Of a stretch of DNA of 64,000 nt, positions 1-11,488 are shown piece after piece. The position numbers and the translations under genes are program-made. The stretch is taken from positions 310,001 to 374,000 of the forward strand of contig JAEBUN010000022.1 in assembly GCA_023014365.1 (NCBI GenBank), written 5' to 3'. A model generated the notes under the pieces. It saw only the letters and a list, made by a program, of their open reading frames with translations, ran no database searches and was not told where the DNA came from. Each line of letters opens with the position of its first letter. The first letter of the stretch is position 1. This stretch comes from Lepiota brunneoincarnata (lineage: Eukaryota > Basidiomycota > Agaricomycetes > Agaricales > Agaricaceae).

Positions 1-256
1 GCTCATTGCTTTCATGTCTTACGTATGTATTTTTCTACCACGACCCAGCACCTGTTCACTAATCTTGCAGTCGCGAGGATAACCTGCAACCATGTCATTG
101 CTTGCACGCATCGCCAAGTCACTCGGTTTCACTCCCGCCCAACGAATTATTCTTGGCTACGCACATGAACAAGGGAAATTGGTCGAATACTCGTTCATCC
201 GCGCTCGGGGGCTGCTATTCCATCAGGGGAGCGATCCTGAGCTGAGTCATACGTAG
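1..256 (+). CDS. possible 3' end of a truncated host gene
   Basis: A plausible spliceosomal intron runs from 23 to 70: GTATGT donor, CTAAT branch-like motif, TTGCAG acceptor. It is followed by an open stretch with an ATG at 92 that ends at TAG 254-256 (54 codons). The ATG frame has a TAA at 80-82, so either the intron lies in the 5' UTR of a tiny gene or the exon is read in another frame. The product is not recognised. CpG content is normal here, unlike the DNA after 870, which suggests host rather than transposon sequence. The window edge cuts whatever lies to the left. Confidence 0.25.
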
Positions 257-870
257 ATGGCGAGCGGAAATGGAGGATCGATGGGATGACTTTGAGACCC
301 CTGCTTGCCAGTTCCACGTACGAGGTTAGCATTCGACCAACTACCTATTCGCGTGATCGGCTGAAGCCATATGTAGGGGATATTGTTGTCGTCCCTGCCA
401 TACCTTTTAACCCACCAACCCCCTGCTCCCCACTCGTCACCCTCAGGGACTGCGGCTAGCCTCAGCCGCGTTGTATACACCAATTACTGGCATAGAGAAT
501 GGTATAGGTAACTAATGAAATCGAGGTCAACCAGAAGATCCCGACTGGTGTGTTCGTTGGTAAGGTTGGAGATGCCATTACGAGACGTTCAAATATTATG
601 GATAGGTAGGACTGGTCCGTAGGGAATAGGCTTTTTGAGGAATCTCTCGGATGGCGAGGTGTGTCAATGCACCGCACCCTCCAACGTTCAACGAAGAATG
701 TCTAAGTCATCTACATGTTACCGTCTGAGATTGTAATTCCCCAATACGCAAAAATACCACCGAGGAGTACCGCTCCTCAAAAAATTGTTGGGTCCATTAC
801 TAGCCCAAATGTGTTGCACTCAATCAACACGTTCTTCACGATCATTTCGCTTTTCTTGCTGTTCAAAACG
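257..870. other. host-like flank without a firm gene
   Basis: This stretch still contains CpG dinucleotides and looks like ordinary host DNA. On the minus strand an ATG at 578 opens a 38-codon frame to 462 with one hydrophobic segment of about 20 residues (a possible membrane helix). A second minus-strand frame, 483-247, overlaps it. They could be two exons of a small membrane protein, but I could not find a convincing intron joining them. No function is offered. Confidence 0.2.
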
Positions 871-2125
871 GTCTTGGGGAAGTGCAATTATCTTTTCTGT
901 GTCCTTTTTCCACTCTTCCTAGTCCTTCCTCTGCATTTTGTGTATATCCTGCAAAATCTTGGTAATCTTTACAAGTAACTGAGTGTCCTTGTTGGCTGTG
1001 TCTTTGAGATTGGAATTAATTGCACATGACTCATTCTTTTCTTTTTTTTGTTTTTTGAACTCTGCATTTATATACTGCAACAAGCAAACTAGTGCTAAGG
1101 TGCAGTTGTGCCTAATGCCCAGAAGTCAACAGTGGTGGGTCCACATAGTAAAGTTTGAGAGGATGTGTAGCAGGTTTCTAGTAAGAGGTTAAAGTCTGCA
1201 GTAAAACACCATGTGGCAGTAATAGAAAAACAACAGGCAGTTATAACCTTTTATCCAGAAGTAAATGTTGAAATCAGCTCAAGAAGGTGGACAGCAGCAA
1301 GGGCATGTATTTATGAGAGATAATGATGGGGTGACAAGAGGGTGGTAGGGAGGTAAATGGACAAGGTAGCTACTGGTAAACTACACATGTATATAATCTA
1401 CCTACAACATGGTCTTCATGAGGCAGTCAGGGACAGCAGTGATTGGTATGCTACAGTAAAGATAGCCTCTTGTGGCCAGTACCCCCAGACCTGGATCCTG
1501 CCATCACAATCCCAATGACAAAGCAACTTGCAACTCCTAATCCAGGTCATACATGGCATTTATATATTGGTGTAGCATCCCAAAGGGCTCTCACTGCAGT
1601 CTACAGCAGTGGGTGCAACAGGTGGATATAGTATTGGTTTGACCAAGTGGTCTTCCTGGAGCACCAACCCAGTCACAATGTGTTAGACAAAGTGATAAAA
1701 CACTTAATAAGAATTAGTGATGAATTGTGATATATAAGGATATACCTGTTATGTATGCCCATCCCTTGGGATATCAGGTAGTAGGACATCAAGTTTCATA
1801 CCTTGTGTCCATTTTGACAGAATGGGACCTTGGACTAGCTAAATCCTATTATGTGAAGGGGAGTTACATATGAAGAACCTTTATACTTGACTAAATCAGT
1901 AGGCTTATCAAATCATACTATTATTAACAATATGTGAATACATCAGTGTATCACTGATACTATTGACTCTACTCAGCTCAACAGGTTATAGGCTTCAGCT
2001 CTACAGTATTTTAATCATTGACTGTTGGAGATACTGCTGCATACTGCTGATACCATGACTATTGGCTTATTGCTACTATATTGAGACTTTATTGTGATTT
2101 GATTGGGAATTTATTGGATATCACT
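871..2125. other. CpG-free AT-rich decayed repeat DNA
   Basis: I find no CG dinucleotide from about 871 to 2240. The DNA is AT-rich and full of short stops. It contains one copy of a dispersed repeat (1262-1404, listed separately). I see no intact gene. The composition fits old methylated transposon sequence in which CpG has decayed to TpG/CpA. Confidence 0.6.
1262..1404 (-). repeat. dispersed repeat R1, copy 1 (inverted)
   Basis: The reverse complement matches 45104-45242 almost throughout: a GTTGTAGGTAGATTATATAC start, then a block with CACCCTCTTGTCACCCCAT, then TTCTTGAGCTGATTT. A shorter related copy lies near 10290-10380. The two long copies are in opposite orientation and lie on either side of the whole transposon-rich block. 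It may be an LTR or miniature-element fragment; no terminal repeats or target duplication were found. Confidence 0.65.
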
Positions 2126-2218
2126 ATGTTTGACTCAGTTAGTACTAGAATTACACCTCTTACCAACTCCAACTATGGAAAGTGGTCAGGTGAAATGCAG
2201 ACATGGTTGATATCATAA
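2126..2218 (+). pseudogene. Ty1/copia gag N-terminal remnant
   Basis: An ATG opens 30 codons that read like the start of a copia gag polyprotein: ...ITPLTNSNYGKWSGEMQTWL.... The pattern 'L-T/S-N-x-N-Y-x-x-W-x-x-x-M' is the usual N-terminal signature of copia gag domains (DUF4219/UBN2 type). It then stops at TAA, and the following DNA no longer resembles gag. This is inferred to be a short decayed scrap of a copia element. Confidence 0.4.
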
Positions 2219-3439
2219 TGGTTCATGAACCCATCAATACGCTTGCAGCCCAATGGCCCTTTTGTCAACCTCAACCATTCTCTGAACTCTTTAAGATGGT
2301 AGATTAACACATAGATCATTGCCAACTCCCTGCTAGGAACATCATTTCTTATCAGGGGCCTGAGACCAAGCACCCCAAGAGACCTTTTCATAAGGTCTTT
2401 GTAAGGGGACACCTTAGAGGCCTCAAAGACACCCCTAACATGTCCCACACCCCTAAAACTCCTCAAAGCGTCCCCTTACCCTCCAGCACAATATACCTTC
2501 CTCTCTTCAAATGCCAGAAGCCCCAGGATACCCAGAACAACCCAAGCACCCCATGAAGGTCCTCACAAGCCCTCCCTCTTCCCCTCCAGACTCCCTCTGA
2601 CACCTCTCCTATATTCTCCTATTACCTGACACTCCCTTGTCACCATATTCACTCCCTCTTTTCATCCTTCCTTATTCCTACATTAGCAGTGTTGGGACAG
2701 TTTGCTTCACCCCCCCATTCATTAATATTGCTTATATAAGTCATATATATACACAGTTTTCGCCTGCAGGGGTCTCTTCATCCTATTCTCTTTGGATTCC
2801 CCTGCAGGTAAGCCCTCCATATGTACATACCTGGTCAATGACACTTAGGATTCCCCTGCAGGTTTGCCTCTGCTCCCCTCAGTCCCCTTGAGTTGCCTGG
2901 GCCCCCAGGTTGCCCTAACAGTCTTGAAGATGCAGAGAGGGTTTGACTTTCTACTCAAAGATAGGGCTGCACATTGTACTGCCTGACAGGTACAGCCATA
3001 CAATTGATGGTCATCAGATGGGTATGGAGATGGCTATTGTACAGTTATATATGGTAGACAGTGAAAAAGTAGAAGCATTTGTGGGTTTTTAATATAGATA
3101 GGGTGCTTGTTTTCACTAAGCTTAGCCAAAATTTGATAAGCTTAAGCTAATACAAGGAGTATGAGATGGATAGTGAACAGTTTCATCCTTGAGGTGTTCT
3201 AGGATGTGTTCTGACAGCAAAATTCAAGAGAGTAAAGTTTGTAGAGGTTAACAAACAGCTGTTGAAGTTATCTTAGCCATATGGTGCAACAGTGAAAGGA
3301 CAATCTCTGTCAATTCAAAGTGCAAGGTCTCTAGTCTCTAGTATCTGGTCTCTGAACTCTACTCTGATCTCTGTCTCTATCTCTGAGTTGGTTGACAACT
3401 GAAGAATTCACACTTTAACAATGCACACTAAATAGCCCT
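2219..3439. other. no gene seen; decayed repeat DNA
   Basis: This AT-rich, CpG-poor stretch has only short open frames. The octamer-like motif CCTGCAGG recurs at about 2764, 2800 and 2858 within 'GATTCCCCTGCAGG' contexts, and runs of CTCT occur around 3325-3385. A stretch from 2690 (TGTTGGGAC) to 2920 (CCCTAACA) has LTR-like ends but no matching target duplication. Nothing can be assigned with confidence. Confidence 0.4.
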
Positions 3440-4350
3440 CTGAAATCATTCTTGATCACAGCTTACAGACTTGTATGTGGAAGCAGGGGTGAGACCTCTT
3501 GCTTCTTCCACAAACAGATATGTACTACTGTACTTATATTGTTGTAGATATATATAAGAAATAGTAAATATGAAATAGAAAACAATAAGCTTGGTTATTA
3601 CAGGCACTATAGAATATTTTGGAAGGTTTGGCAGCATCTCTGCCTTGCCCTGGGTTATGAGTTTTTCTCTGATTGACAAATGGCAATCTAGCTGGATGTG
3701 TTCCATGCTCAGCTGCACTATTCTGCATCCACATAAGTGTGTTAAGCCTCTGGATCAATTTTAATCAGAATGTATAGTAGATGGACAATCCCTTGATCCA
3801 TCATAATTGATCTCAGTTAGGCAGTATGCTGAGGTGCCAGGACCCACAAAGCACTCATTAATTATGAAGTCTTTAATATTTCTAGGGCTTTGGGTATCAG
3901 TTGTCACCTCCCAAATGTTGGAAGTTCCATTCCATAGTCCAGTCATCATTATTGGACTCATTATAGGCCTAATATACCTGCTACAGCTGCTAGTTACATT
4001 CTCTATGTTTGAACACATCTGAGTTCATCAGAAAACTGCTCATGGGGTCCCTTAATGTGACTGAAGTAAACTTGATAGGCTATGTAGAGTCCTGAATTCC
4101 TCTGGAAAGTGTTCTGATAGCTTGGTTCACTAAGCTTAGTGAGAATGAACTGGTTTGAACACTTCTGAGGCTTGAATATTCTCAGTTCAATTGAACTGGC
4201 TACTACAGGACATAGTGCCAATCCTCTGTAGAGTTCTTTAATGACATAGCCAATGATTCTATGTAGAGAATTGTTCCAGAGTACAGAATTCATGTATAAG
4301 TGTGAAGTTGGTGTATCAACAGTATGTATTTGAGGTAAAAAAAACAAGGT
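3440..4350 (-). pseudogene. decayed retroelement coding remnant, possibly copia RNase H
   Basis: Three minus-strand open frames overlap here (4347-4003, 4018-3761, 3718-3446). The last contains EHIQLDCHLSIREKL, which resembles the 'KHIxIxxHFIRExV' block near the C-terminus of copia reverse transcriptase-RNase H polyproteins. The other frames are not clearly recognisable. No complete domain survives and the frames are broken by stops and shifts. The copia assignment is tentative. Confidence 0.25.
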
Positions 4351-4664
4351 TTTAGTTACTGTACACTAAATATTCAACAATATAGGGCTGTGTTGGCCAG
4401 CAAAATTGTCATTGTCTACATTGGTACTAGTATCATTGGTTATTGGTCACTTGCACTTGATAGTGGCATGGGAGTTTTGGGTCTGTACAGGGTGCTGGTG
4501 ATATGATTAGGTTGGATTACCAAACTCATCAAGTTTTTCTGCAGCAATAGCTGCAGCTAGTTATGTACTTACAGTAACTTGTGCTGAAATTTTGTAACCT
4601 GCATGACAAACAAACCTCTAAGCTGTAATCAATGAATCTGTGGAGACAACAATACTATATTGTA
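4351..4664. other. no gene seen
   Basis: AT-rich CpG-poor sequence between the copia-like remnant and the first Tc1/mariner element. I see no repeat, RNA gene or coding signal. Confidence 0.5.
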
Positions 4665-5909
4665 CAGTAGGGTAACAAAAGTTTTGCGAAAACAACAAAG
4701 ACAAATAATGCATTAATCATTAAAAATATTCACTACACTACTACAACTGCATCTAAAATTATGTTAATATTTTGGATGGTGGCCCTTAGCCTCATAGACT
4801 GCCTGAGCACAATTGGGCATGCTCTTGACCAGGTCATTAATATAATTTAAATTAATCATTGTCCAATCATCCTGAAATGCCTCCCAAAGTTTGTCAAGGT
4901 TTTTGGGGATTTCTGGTCAGTCATTTATTCTGACTTTGATGCATTTCCATACATATTCAATGGATCAACATCTGGTGACTGAACTGGATGTAGAAGTTGA
5001 TTGGGGAGGTAGGAATTGCAGAGTTGTTGGGTGACCTTTGCATGGTAAATTAGAGCTCCATCTTCCATCACTGCTACCTACTCCCTCTCCTCCAATAAAT
5101 TCCCATAAAAATCCTACAATGGTCCACTAAGGACTAGGCTAACATAATTTGCATCAGTCCTTGTATCCTTGGATATATAAACCAGTGGAATGAGTTTTTT
5201 GTGTGCCATATACCCCCATATTATAAGACTCTGTCTTCCAGAATTGAAAGTAGGGGTAAAACACCTTTCCATGTACCTCTCACCAGGTCTCCTCCATACC
5301 CAAACCATCTTTGAACCCAATCCAATCTCCACAGAAGCCTCATCTGTCTGGATTACATGTCTCCAGTCCTCCTCTATCCACCCCCAATGTTCTCTTGCTC
5401 ATACCATCCTGGCTTTGACATGGGAGGGCTTAAGAAATAGTTTCTTTGCAGAAATGTATTTACTAAGACCCAATTAATACCTAATAGTATACCAGATAGT
5501 ATGGGGATGAGCAGGGGAGTCAAAGGAAGTGTTTCTTGAGTGGGTGATCTTGTAGGGAGTTTGGGGTCTATTTCTCTCCAGCACAATTTTGATGTGTTAC
5601 ATTGCCCTGTCATTCAATAAGGAAGGTCTCCCAGACCTAGGGGCATCCTCATAATGATCCTGCTCCTTGTGCCTATGGATAACCCACTAGATGGTGGAAA
5701 TATTGACTCTGAAGTAATCAGTAATTTCACAAGCAGGAATACATCCCTGATGCTTTGTACATATCAGGGAGCATAGTTCAGAGACAGTATTCTTCTTTCC
5801 AGCTATTTTTGGCATGTAAGATATAGTTGTTGATTAATGGGAATTTTTTTCATTTGTTGTTAAATGAGGTCATGTGACAAATTTTCGCAAAACTTTTGCT
5901 ACCCTACTG
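4665..5909 (-). mobile_element. Tc1/mariner transposon, 1245 bp, dead
   Basis: The ends are near-perfect 28-bp inverted repeats: CAGTAGGGTAACAAAAGTTT... at 4665-4692 and its reverse complement at 5882-5909, with one mismatch noticed. They are flanked by the TA target duplication (4663-4664 and 5910-5911) typical of Tc1/mariner insertion. The transposase frame runs on the minus strand and is full of stops and shifts, so the copy is not autonomous. Confidence 0.88.
4780..5840 (-). pseudogene. Tc1/mariner transposase pseudogene
   Basis: Reading down the minus strand, scattered frames give the usual Tc1 order: a helix-turn-helix N-terminus near 5800-5640, then IQTDEAS (first catalytic Asp) near 5340, VWVWRRPGERY at about 5300, VMEDGALIYH (second Asp) near 5070, and SPDVDPLNMYG near 4970, which corresponds to SPDxNPIExxW. 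Many in-frame stops interrupt it and the last motif has lost its normal Glu context. The longest open fragment is 5332-5114. It is a transposase by motif order; it cannot be functional. Confidence 0.7.
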
Positions 5910-5911
5910 TA

Positions 5912-6445
5912 CTGCTTGTTGAATGGAATGTGCATTATCTGAATCATTGTATCACTGGATTTTTGACAAGTTGAGTAGTTGGCCATTAGGTCCTTAAGTG
6001 GGCTGATCTGCTATATCAAGATGGGGTCAAAGTTGGGGTTTGAGTTGTTGCTATAAGCATTTTATCCTGCCTCAGCCTAACCATGAAAAGTCTTTGTTGG
6101 CAATGCTGTGAATGTGTCTTGATTTTTTTTTAGCTATATGGAGTTGCCTCTTTGTTCATCTTGCATACCTGCAATTGATGAAGAAAATTAAGCTACTAAT
6201 ATTATTGCTATTGGCTTATGCACTGTGAATCCCCTACAAGTTGTAATTTATGTCAGAAATAGTCAAGAAGTGAGAATTCCACCAGATAGTGCCATTTTTA
6301 GGAGAGTATGTAATAATAACATTTTGATAATTACACCTAATAATGCTGTTTTTCTGAATAAAGGTTGTAATTCTTTAATAATTTGATGTGAATTACAACA
6401 CAGCCCCCACATTTTTCAATGTAAATTATGACCTGTAAGAGTTCA
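5912..6445. other. no gene seen
   Basis: AT-rich CpG-poor DNA between the Tc1 element and the dispersed repeat R2. No coding or structural signal noticed. Confidence 0.5.
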
Positions 6446-7375
6446 CATGTTTTCCTTGCTAATCACCATCCCTACACAGATATCTCTGTTCTGGGACCAT
6501 TTCTTGATGCCTTGGGACATCCTAATGCACATCTAGAAGTTCTCTACCATCGCTTTCCAACAAGCTTACTCATGTCCAGTTGCACCTGGCAGCTGTCTCA
6601 TAATTTGAGGAACTTTGTTGTCTCATTACTTTTCTTCCTTGCAGGGCTTCTGGACCCACTGCCTTGCTTCAACATACTTGGGCTTATCTTTTTTATGTTG
6701 GAAATAAAAACCAATTGTGAGTGTCATGGTACACAAGGGATCCAAGTGTTGACCACTTGGACCCATGGTCATCCACCTCCTTGTGAATTGGCTTCTGAGC
6801 ATTTATTTTCCTCACCCTCTATGTCAAAGGTAGCTAGAAAGCCAGGATAGTTATCTACTCCTTCTATTGTTCTGGATTTACCTTAAATACCATAACAATA
6901 ATCTCCTGCAGTCTCAATTCTTACAGAGTCACACATACAAGTTTCTGAGGCTATCAGTAGTCTTTATCACTTTCTTCTCATAACTATTAATTATGTTGTC
7001 TGTAGAACAATTGCTTGTCTTCTAACAGGTAAAGAATACATCAGTTTTTGCATATATATGAGTTTCTGAGGATAATAATCACTCATATTCTAACATTTTA
7101 CTCTTATTCACCCTTCCTATCCTTCTTTGGCTATTTGTACCTATATTTTTTTCTTTTTTTGAAGGGGACAAATATATATATATGGAAAAGATGGGTACAA
7201 AACTGGACTTCTAGATGGGGGAGCAGAAGCAAAGGAATGGCAGCTCAAGGAATGGAACTTTGATTAGTTTATTGCTAATATAGATAATTTTTATGATATA
7301 GTACAAAAAAAGTTCAAGTTTAAACCTGTTTGAATTCAGGGGGTGCTGAACTGAACTGAACTGAACTTTGGCACC
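6446..7375 (+). repeat. dispersed repeat R2, copy 1
   Basis: Blocks of this region recur at 9788-10280. The first 130 bases match (TTTTCCTTGCTAATCACCAT...), then TCACTCATATTCTAACATTT, the block ATTAGTTTATTGCTAATATA, and the shared end GGGGGTGCTGAACTGAACTG...TTTGGCACC. Copy 1 carries roughly 500 bases (about 6575-7060) that copy 2 lacks. The end holds four tandem GAACT units. The GTTCAG/CTGAAC-rich ends resemble subterminal repeats of hAT-type elements, but no terminal inverted repeat or target duplication was established. Confidence 0.6.
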
Positions 7376-9360
7376 TTAGTAGATAGCCAACCAGATTGAT
7401 AGCTGGTGCTTACTCTAAATCAATTTTTACAATTGATTGTCATTTGTGTAAAACCCCTAGTCTAGGGTCAAGTTTTCACCTGACTCACATTCTCTGTCTA
7501 TCTCTCACCCTTACTACCCAACCCACTTTTTCTCAGTGACACCAGTCACAGAACTTGTAAGCCTGGTTGCTTACATCATCAAGTAGATAATATAAAATAG
7601 TGGTGAGCTCATGTAAATAGGTAATTCTTCCTTGACCTTTGAATACTATCTCTCATCCTGCTCATTCTCTGGTCATTTCCCCTTTAGTGAGGTCACTTGC
7701 CAACGGCACCCTTTTACTAGTGTAAGCCGGAGGCTCACACCTTGAGAAGTCAGCATAAATTAGTGACATAAGTCAATTAGTATAAATAGAGTATTAATAC
7801 AAAGGATCTGAAACTCCTCTTGATCAGATATGAATACTATCTTGAGTCCATCATATCATCTCGTCCCCTTTCCAACTCTCTCTCTCTCTTCTCTATCCCT
7901 TTCTCTGTTCTCTTTAGTGAGATTGCCTGATGGTGACCTTCCAGAACCCTTGGGATCAGAAGACAAACTCAAACTAACTTGGCACAAGCAAAGGATGGGC
8001 AAGGTGGCTGAGAATGCTACCAAGAAGCAGATGAGAGAGGATGAGTTTTTTTTTAGCAGATTCATAATGCCCTATAATTATAAAAACCCTAAGTTGAACT
8101 AATGCCTCTTCAGGATAACACATCAAAATTGCAAATCCTCCTTGGTAATGATTCACAATGTCCCTAAATACCAATTAAATAGAGCCTTTTACTGGGGAGA
8201 ACACAACCTATCAAAGTTGGTGTGATTGGCAGGCAACAAAGATGATCTTCAATACATAAATATATATATATAAGTAAATGGGGATACCAGCCTTTAGCAT
8301 TTATGATTCAATGGAGTGTGGGGGTTACTGTACAATATATGCCTATACCAGAATCCCTACCCTTTGGTGTTTGATAAAATCCTCCAACCTTATGCAGCAT
8401 TAGTATTGTTGTATTTGTGAAACTTGTTCAGGAGGGCAGTGTGCTTTGCTTTATTGAGGCTAGTAATTCCAATCAGCACTGCAAGTTGTGCTGCTACTGT
8501 ATTAATTGCTTCTTTCAGTATTGAAGTGAGATAAGTTCTCAGTCCTGTTTGAGACCCTTCTTATAGTAAGCAGCAAATACCAGTTGTTCACAAATATTTT
8601 TCTGCTTGCTTTTGATATACTATGCCTCATTGAAATTGAGCATGAGCTTGATGAATTTCACTATTTCACCTAAATATGCCATAGCACTGACAATATTACT
8701 CTCTAGTGGTCTATGGTATATGTCTACAGCTAATAGCATACACACAAATTATTACATATGAATCAGTTCCAGATTTATCAAATTTCCTTTGGTTGGTGTG
8801 TCCAGTATGCTAATAACATCAGATGGTACCCATGAACAATAGATCAGGAAAGGAGGGGTGAGGATTGGAGGTGTTACATGCCTGCAGGTATAGTTTGACT
8901 TTCTTGGTATAATAACAAATATCAGATTGCATGATTGGGTGAGAGAGAAGAAGATGGGCAAGAAATAGAGATAGAATGCCAACCTTTTGGCATTTCTTGT
9001 ACCTGTGAAGTTGCTTAGCTAATGTAGGTAGCCAGTCATGCCAATTGGCAGAAATATGCAAAGAAATGGTTGTGATTGTTAAATTGATGTCCAATGTATC
9101 ATCTCTACCCTTGCCTTGGCTGGCCATAGTATGGTAGCATCTCTTCAATTCTTCATAAACCTTGACCAATGCATTGCACCTAAAAGTGTATCATATATAA
9201 TGTAGGCCTGTAAACAGGGCTTGCACCAGCATTAGCACTTGGTCAGTAAGGCATATATATAGGGTTACACAAAGGATGATAGACTTTTGATTAGCTTTAT
9301 AAACATACAGAGTAGCAATTAGGTGTTAATGGAATAACAAAAGGGTTATCCTCTTTTGGT
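7376..9360. other. no gene recognised; decayed repeat DNA
   Basis: AT-rich, CpG-poor DNA with several short open frames (8102-7830 region, 9169-8752 minus strand) that match nothing I recognise. A CT-rich run lies at 7876-7915. Given the setting these are most likely decayed transposon pieces. Confidence 0.4.
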
Positions 9361-9440
9361 TAAACTCTCTTCAGTTCAGTCCAGTTCAGGTTCAGGTTCA
9401 GTCTCTGGCCTGTTGGTTCAGTTCACAGTTCAGGCTCAAA
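9361..9440. repeat. GTTCAG-rich cluster
   Basis: This is a cluster of GTTCAG hexamers in near-tandem arrangement (CAGTTCAGGTTCAGGTTCAG and variants). A second cluster lies at 10165-10235, inside repeat R2 copy 2. The two clusters are about 800 bases apart and may be the two subterminal regions of one element, with R2 copy 2 forming its right end. Confidence 0.45.
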
Positions 9441-9787
9441 GATGAGGGGCCTGAATGCATTTGAATCAATAAGTTAGAGCTTTGCAGTAAGTATAAGAAT
9501 TTACAAGAATTTTCTTAGTAGGAATGGGAAGATTAATGTATATCTTGGGAATGACTGCAGGGATCAGCAAGTGGTTTTCACCATTTGATAGCCCCTGCCA
9601 ATTCCTCTTGAATGTGCTACTTCATACCCTGATTAACCCATTTCTTCCCTCAATATTGCCTAAGTTCATTTCTTATTTCATAATCTCACACTGCACCATT
9701 CCTCTTACTACTACCACTATTTGATGTGTATTTCTAAGAGCTTTTCAATGCTATATTGCACATTCTGGGAAACATTCTTTCAGTGAA

Positions 9788-10280
9788 GTAAAACATGTTT
9801 TCCTTGCTGATCACCATTCCCATACAGATGTCTCTGTTCTAGGGCCATTTTTCAACACTGTGGGATACACTAACTCATATCTGGAAGGTCTCTACTATGC
9901 CTTTCCAACAACCTCACTCATGTCCATGTCTGAGGCTAATGATCACTCATATTCTAACATTTTACTCTTATTCACCCTTCCCACCCTTTTTTGGTCATTT
10001 GTAGTTATTTTTTTTCAGGAGGCTAATATATGTGTATGGAAAAGATAGATACAAAACTGGACTTCTAGATAAGGGAGCAAAAGCAAAGGAATGAAAGCTC
10101 AAGGAATGGAACTTTGATTAGTTTATTGCTAATATAAACACTTTTTACAATATAGTACAAAAAAGTTCAAGTTTGAACCTGTTCAGGTTCAGGTTGGGTT
10201 CAGTAAATCTGAATAGGTTCAGGTTCAGGTTCAGGCTGAGGGGGTGCTGAACTGAACTGAACTGAACTTTGGCACCCCTA
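9788..10280 (+). repeat. dispersed repeat R2, copy 2
   Basis: It matches 6446-7375 in several blocks and ends in the same way, with tandem GAACT units followed by TTTGGCACC. It also has an extra GTTCAG-rich stretch at 10165-10235. Both copies are diverged and contain no useful open frame. See copy 1 for the interpretation. Confidence 0.6.
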
Positions 10281-10541
10281 AATGATGGGGGTAGGGAGTA
10301 AACAGATAAGAGTATCTAAGTGTAGAATATGTGTATATATCTTACCTACAATATGGCATTCATGAGGCAGTCAGGTGATCTCAGAAGTCAGCATTCCATC
10401 AGTTTGCTAAAATCTCCAATTCCTACAACATTATCATTAAGCATCTTGAGAGCATAGAATAAGGGCATACATTTACCATCAGTCTCAATAGTCACTCTGT
10501 TATTATATTTGCTCCTTCTGTATCCGAAGATAACTGGAGAA

Positions 10542-10841
10542 TGTAAGGAGATAGCTGAGTAGTCAGATCTCAATCCTAGTGGGCTTAGCATACTGATCAC
10601 CTGGTATATCTAACTAGTGTAACAGGTTGCTGCTTATCTATTCTTACTCTACTTCTAATGCAGGTTGCTTGATAGGTATTTTTAGCAGAACTTGATCTTG
10701 TTACTGTAAATAGTTGTTTTCTAATGTTTTCCAACATTCTATAGTATTTATAGCACTACCTATAGTATATAGGCACAGGTTGAGGGGTGAAGCCCCTCAC
10801 TTGATTATCAACTTGGTTCCAGGCCCCTTATTCCCCTAACA
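10542..10841 (+). mobile_element. solo LTR of a second family, nested in the E1-type solo LTR
   Basis: A 300-bp insertion runs from TGTAAGGAG to CCCCTAACA, flanked by the 5-bp duplication GAGAA (10537-10541 and 10842-10846). It splits the E1-type LTR exactly. The 3' end (ATCAACTTGGTTCC...CCCCTAACA) is shared with the LTR-like sequence ending at 42947, and both have a small hairpin upstream of it (GAGGGG/CCCCTC here). Copia is suspected from the end sequences, not proven. Confidence 0.8.
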
Positions 10842-11104
10842 GAGAAGGCCTTCAATCACTCAACAAGGTATCTGAGCTTGGTGGATCATGCTCAATGAGA
10901 TAACAAGGGAACATGCCAAGTTAAGGCAGAGAGGGATTAATGACCACTGTTAATAAGATTAAAGATTAAGGCTTTAATCTCTACTTGTACAGGTCTTTAT
11001 ATATCTAGGAGATACTATATATAGGTAATAAGGCTATTGTACTGTCCTGTGTAGCCTTTACTATAATGCACATCCTAGCTAATGGTATCCTGCTACTCTT
11101 TATC

Positions 11105-11483
11105 TTACAATGAGTCATTGCTCTTGCTCTTCATTCCACTGCTGTACAATATTCTATCACTTTCCTCTGACTTATATTCTTCTTTTCCCAATCCTATCCC
11201 CATGGCTTCCTCTCCATTACTGTTACCCACTCTCTCAGTGTCTCCATCTGTATCAAAGATTGGATCTGTCAGTTCCTCACTATCTTCTTCTTTGGAATAC
11301 TCTATGATATTCTCCAGGGTTATCTCCATTCCTGCATCTCTTATCAAGTCCTGCATGGTATTGTCATACTCCTCTTCTTCTTTCTTGTATTCTTGTACCC
11401 ATAACTGGTCTGTAGTTTCCTGTATCCACCTTGTATAGTTAAAGACTAGTTCTGGCTCCTCCTTGTCTGGACTGTTCATAACA
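11105..11483 (-). pseudogene. LTR-encoded acidic ORF, relic copy
   Basis: This is the diverged counterpart of the acidic C-terminal tail that E1 encodes in its LTR. It starts MNSPDKEEPELVFNYTRW at about 11480 and stays open to 11105. By eye it shares roughly 60% of residues with the E1 version (MNSPDREEQELLFDFTRW...). The frame has survived strong CpG decay around it, which suggests the sequence was under coding constraint before this copy became a solo LTR. Confidence 0.6.
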
Positions 11484-11488
11484 CACTC

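Larger units (their letters stand above)
10498..11483 (-). mobile_element. solo LTR of the E1 family, interrupted
   Basis: The ends TGTTATTA and TCATAACA match the E1 LTR ends, and the body matches the 698-bp E1 LTR along its length. It is flanked by a 5-bp target duplication, CACTC (10493-10497 and 11484-11488). Without the inserted element at 10542-10841 it would be about 680 bp. CpG has been lost almost completely, so this copy is much older than E1. No internal element sequence is attached, so it is a solo LTR left by recombination. Confidence 0.88.

Noticed and set aside
2690..2920. LTR-like stretch TGTTGGGAC...CCCTAACA
   Set aside because: The flanks (AGCAG and GTCTT) do not match, no second copy was seen, and the ends are only weakly alike.
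7830..8102. 90-codon plus-strand frame as a gene
   Set aside because: It is partly encoded by a CT-rich run, lies in CpG-depleted repeat DNA and has no recognisable motif.
10388..10600. Minus-strand 70-codon frame
   Set aside because: It spans the junction of two nested solo LTRs, so it is a chance frame.
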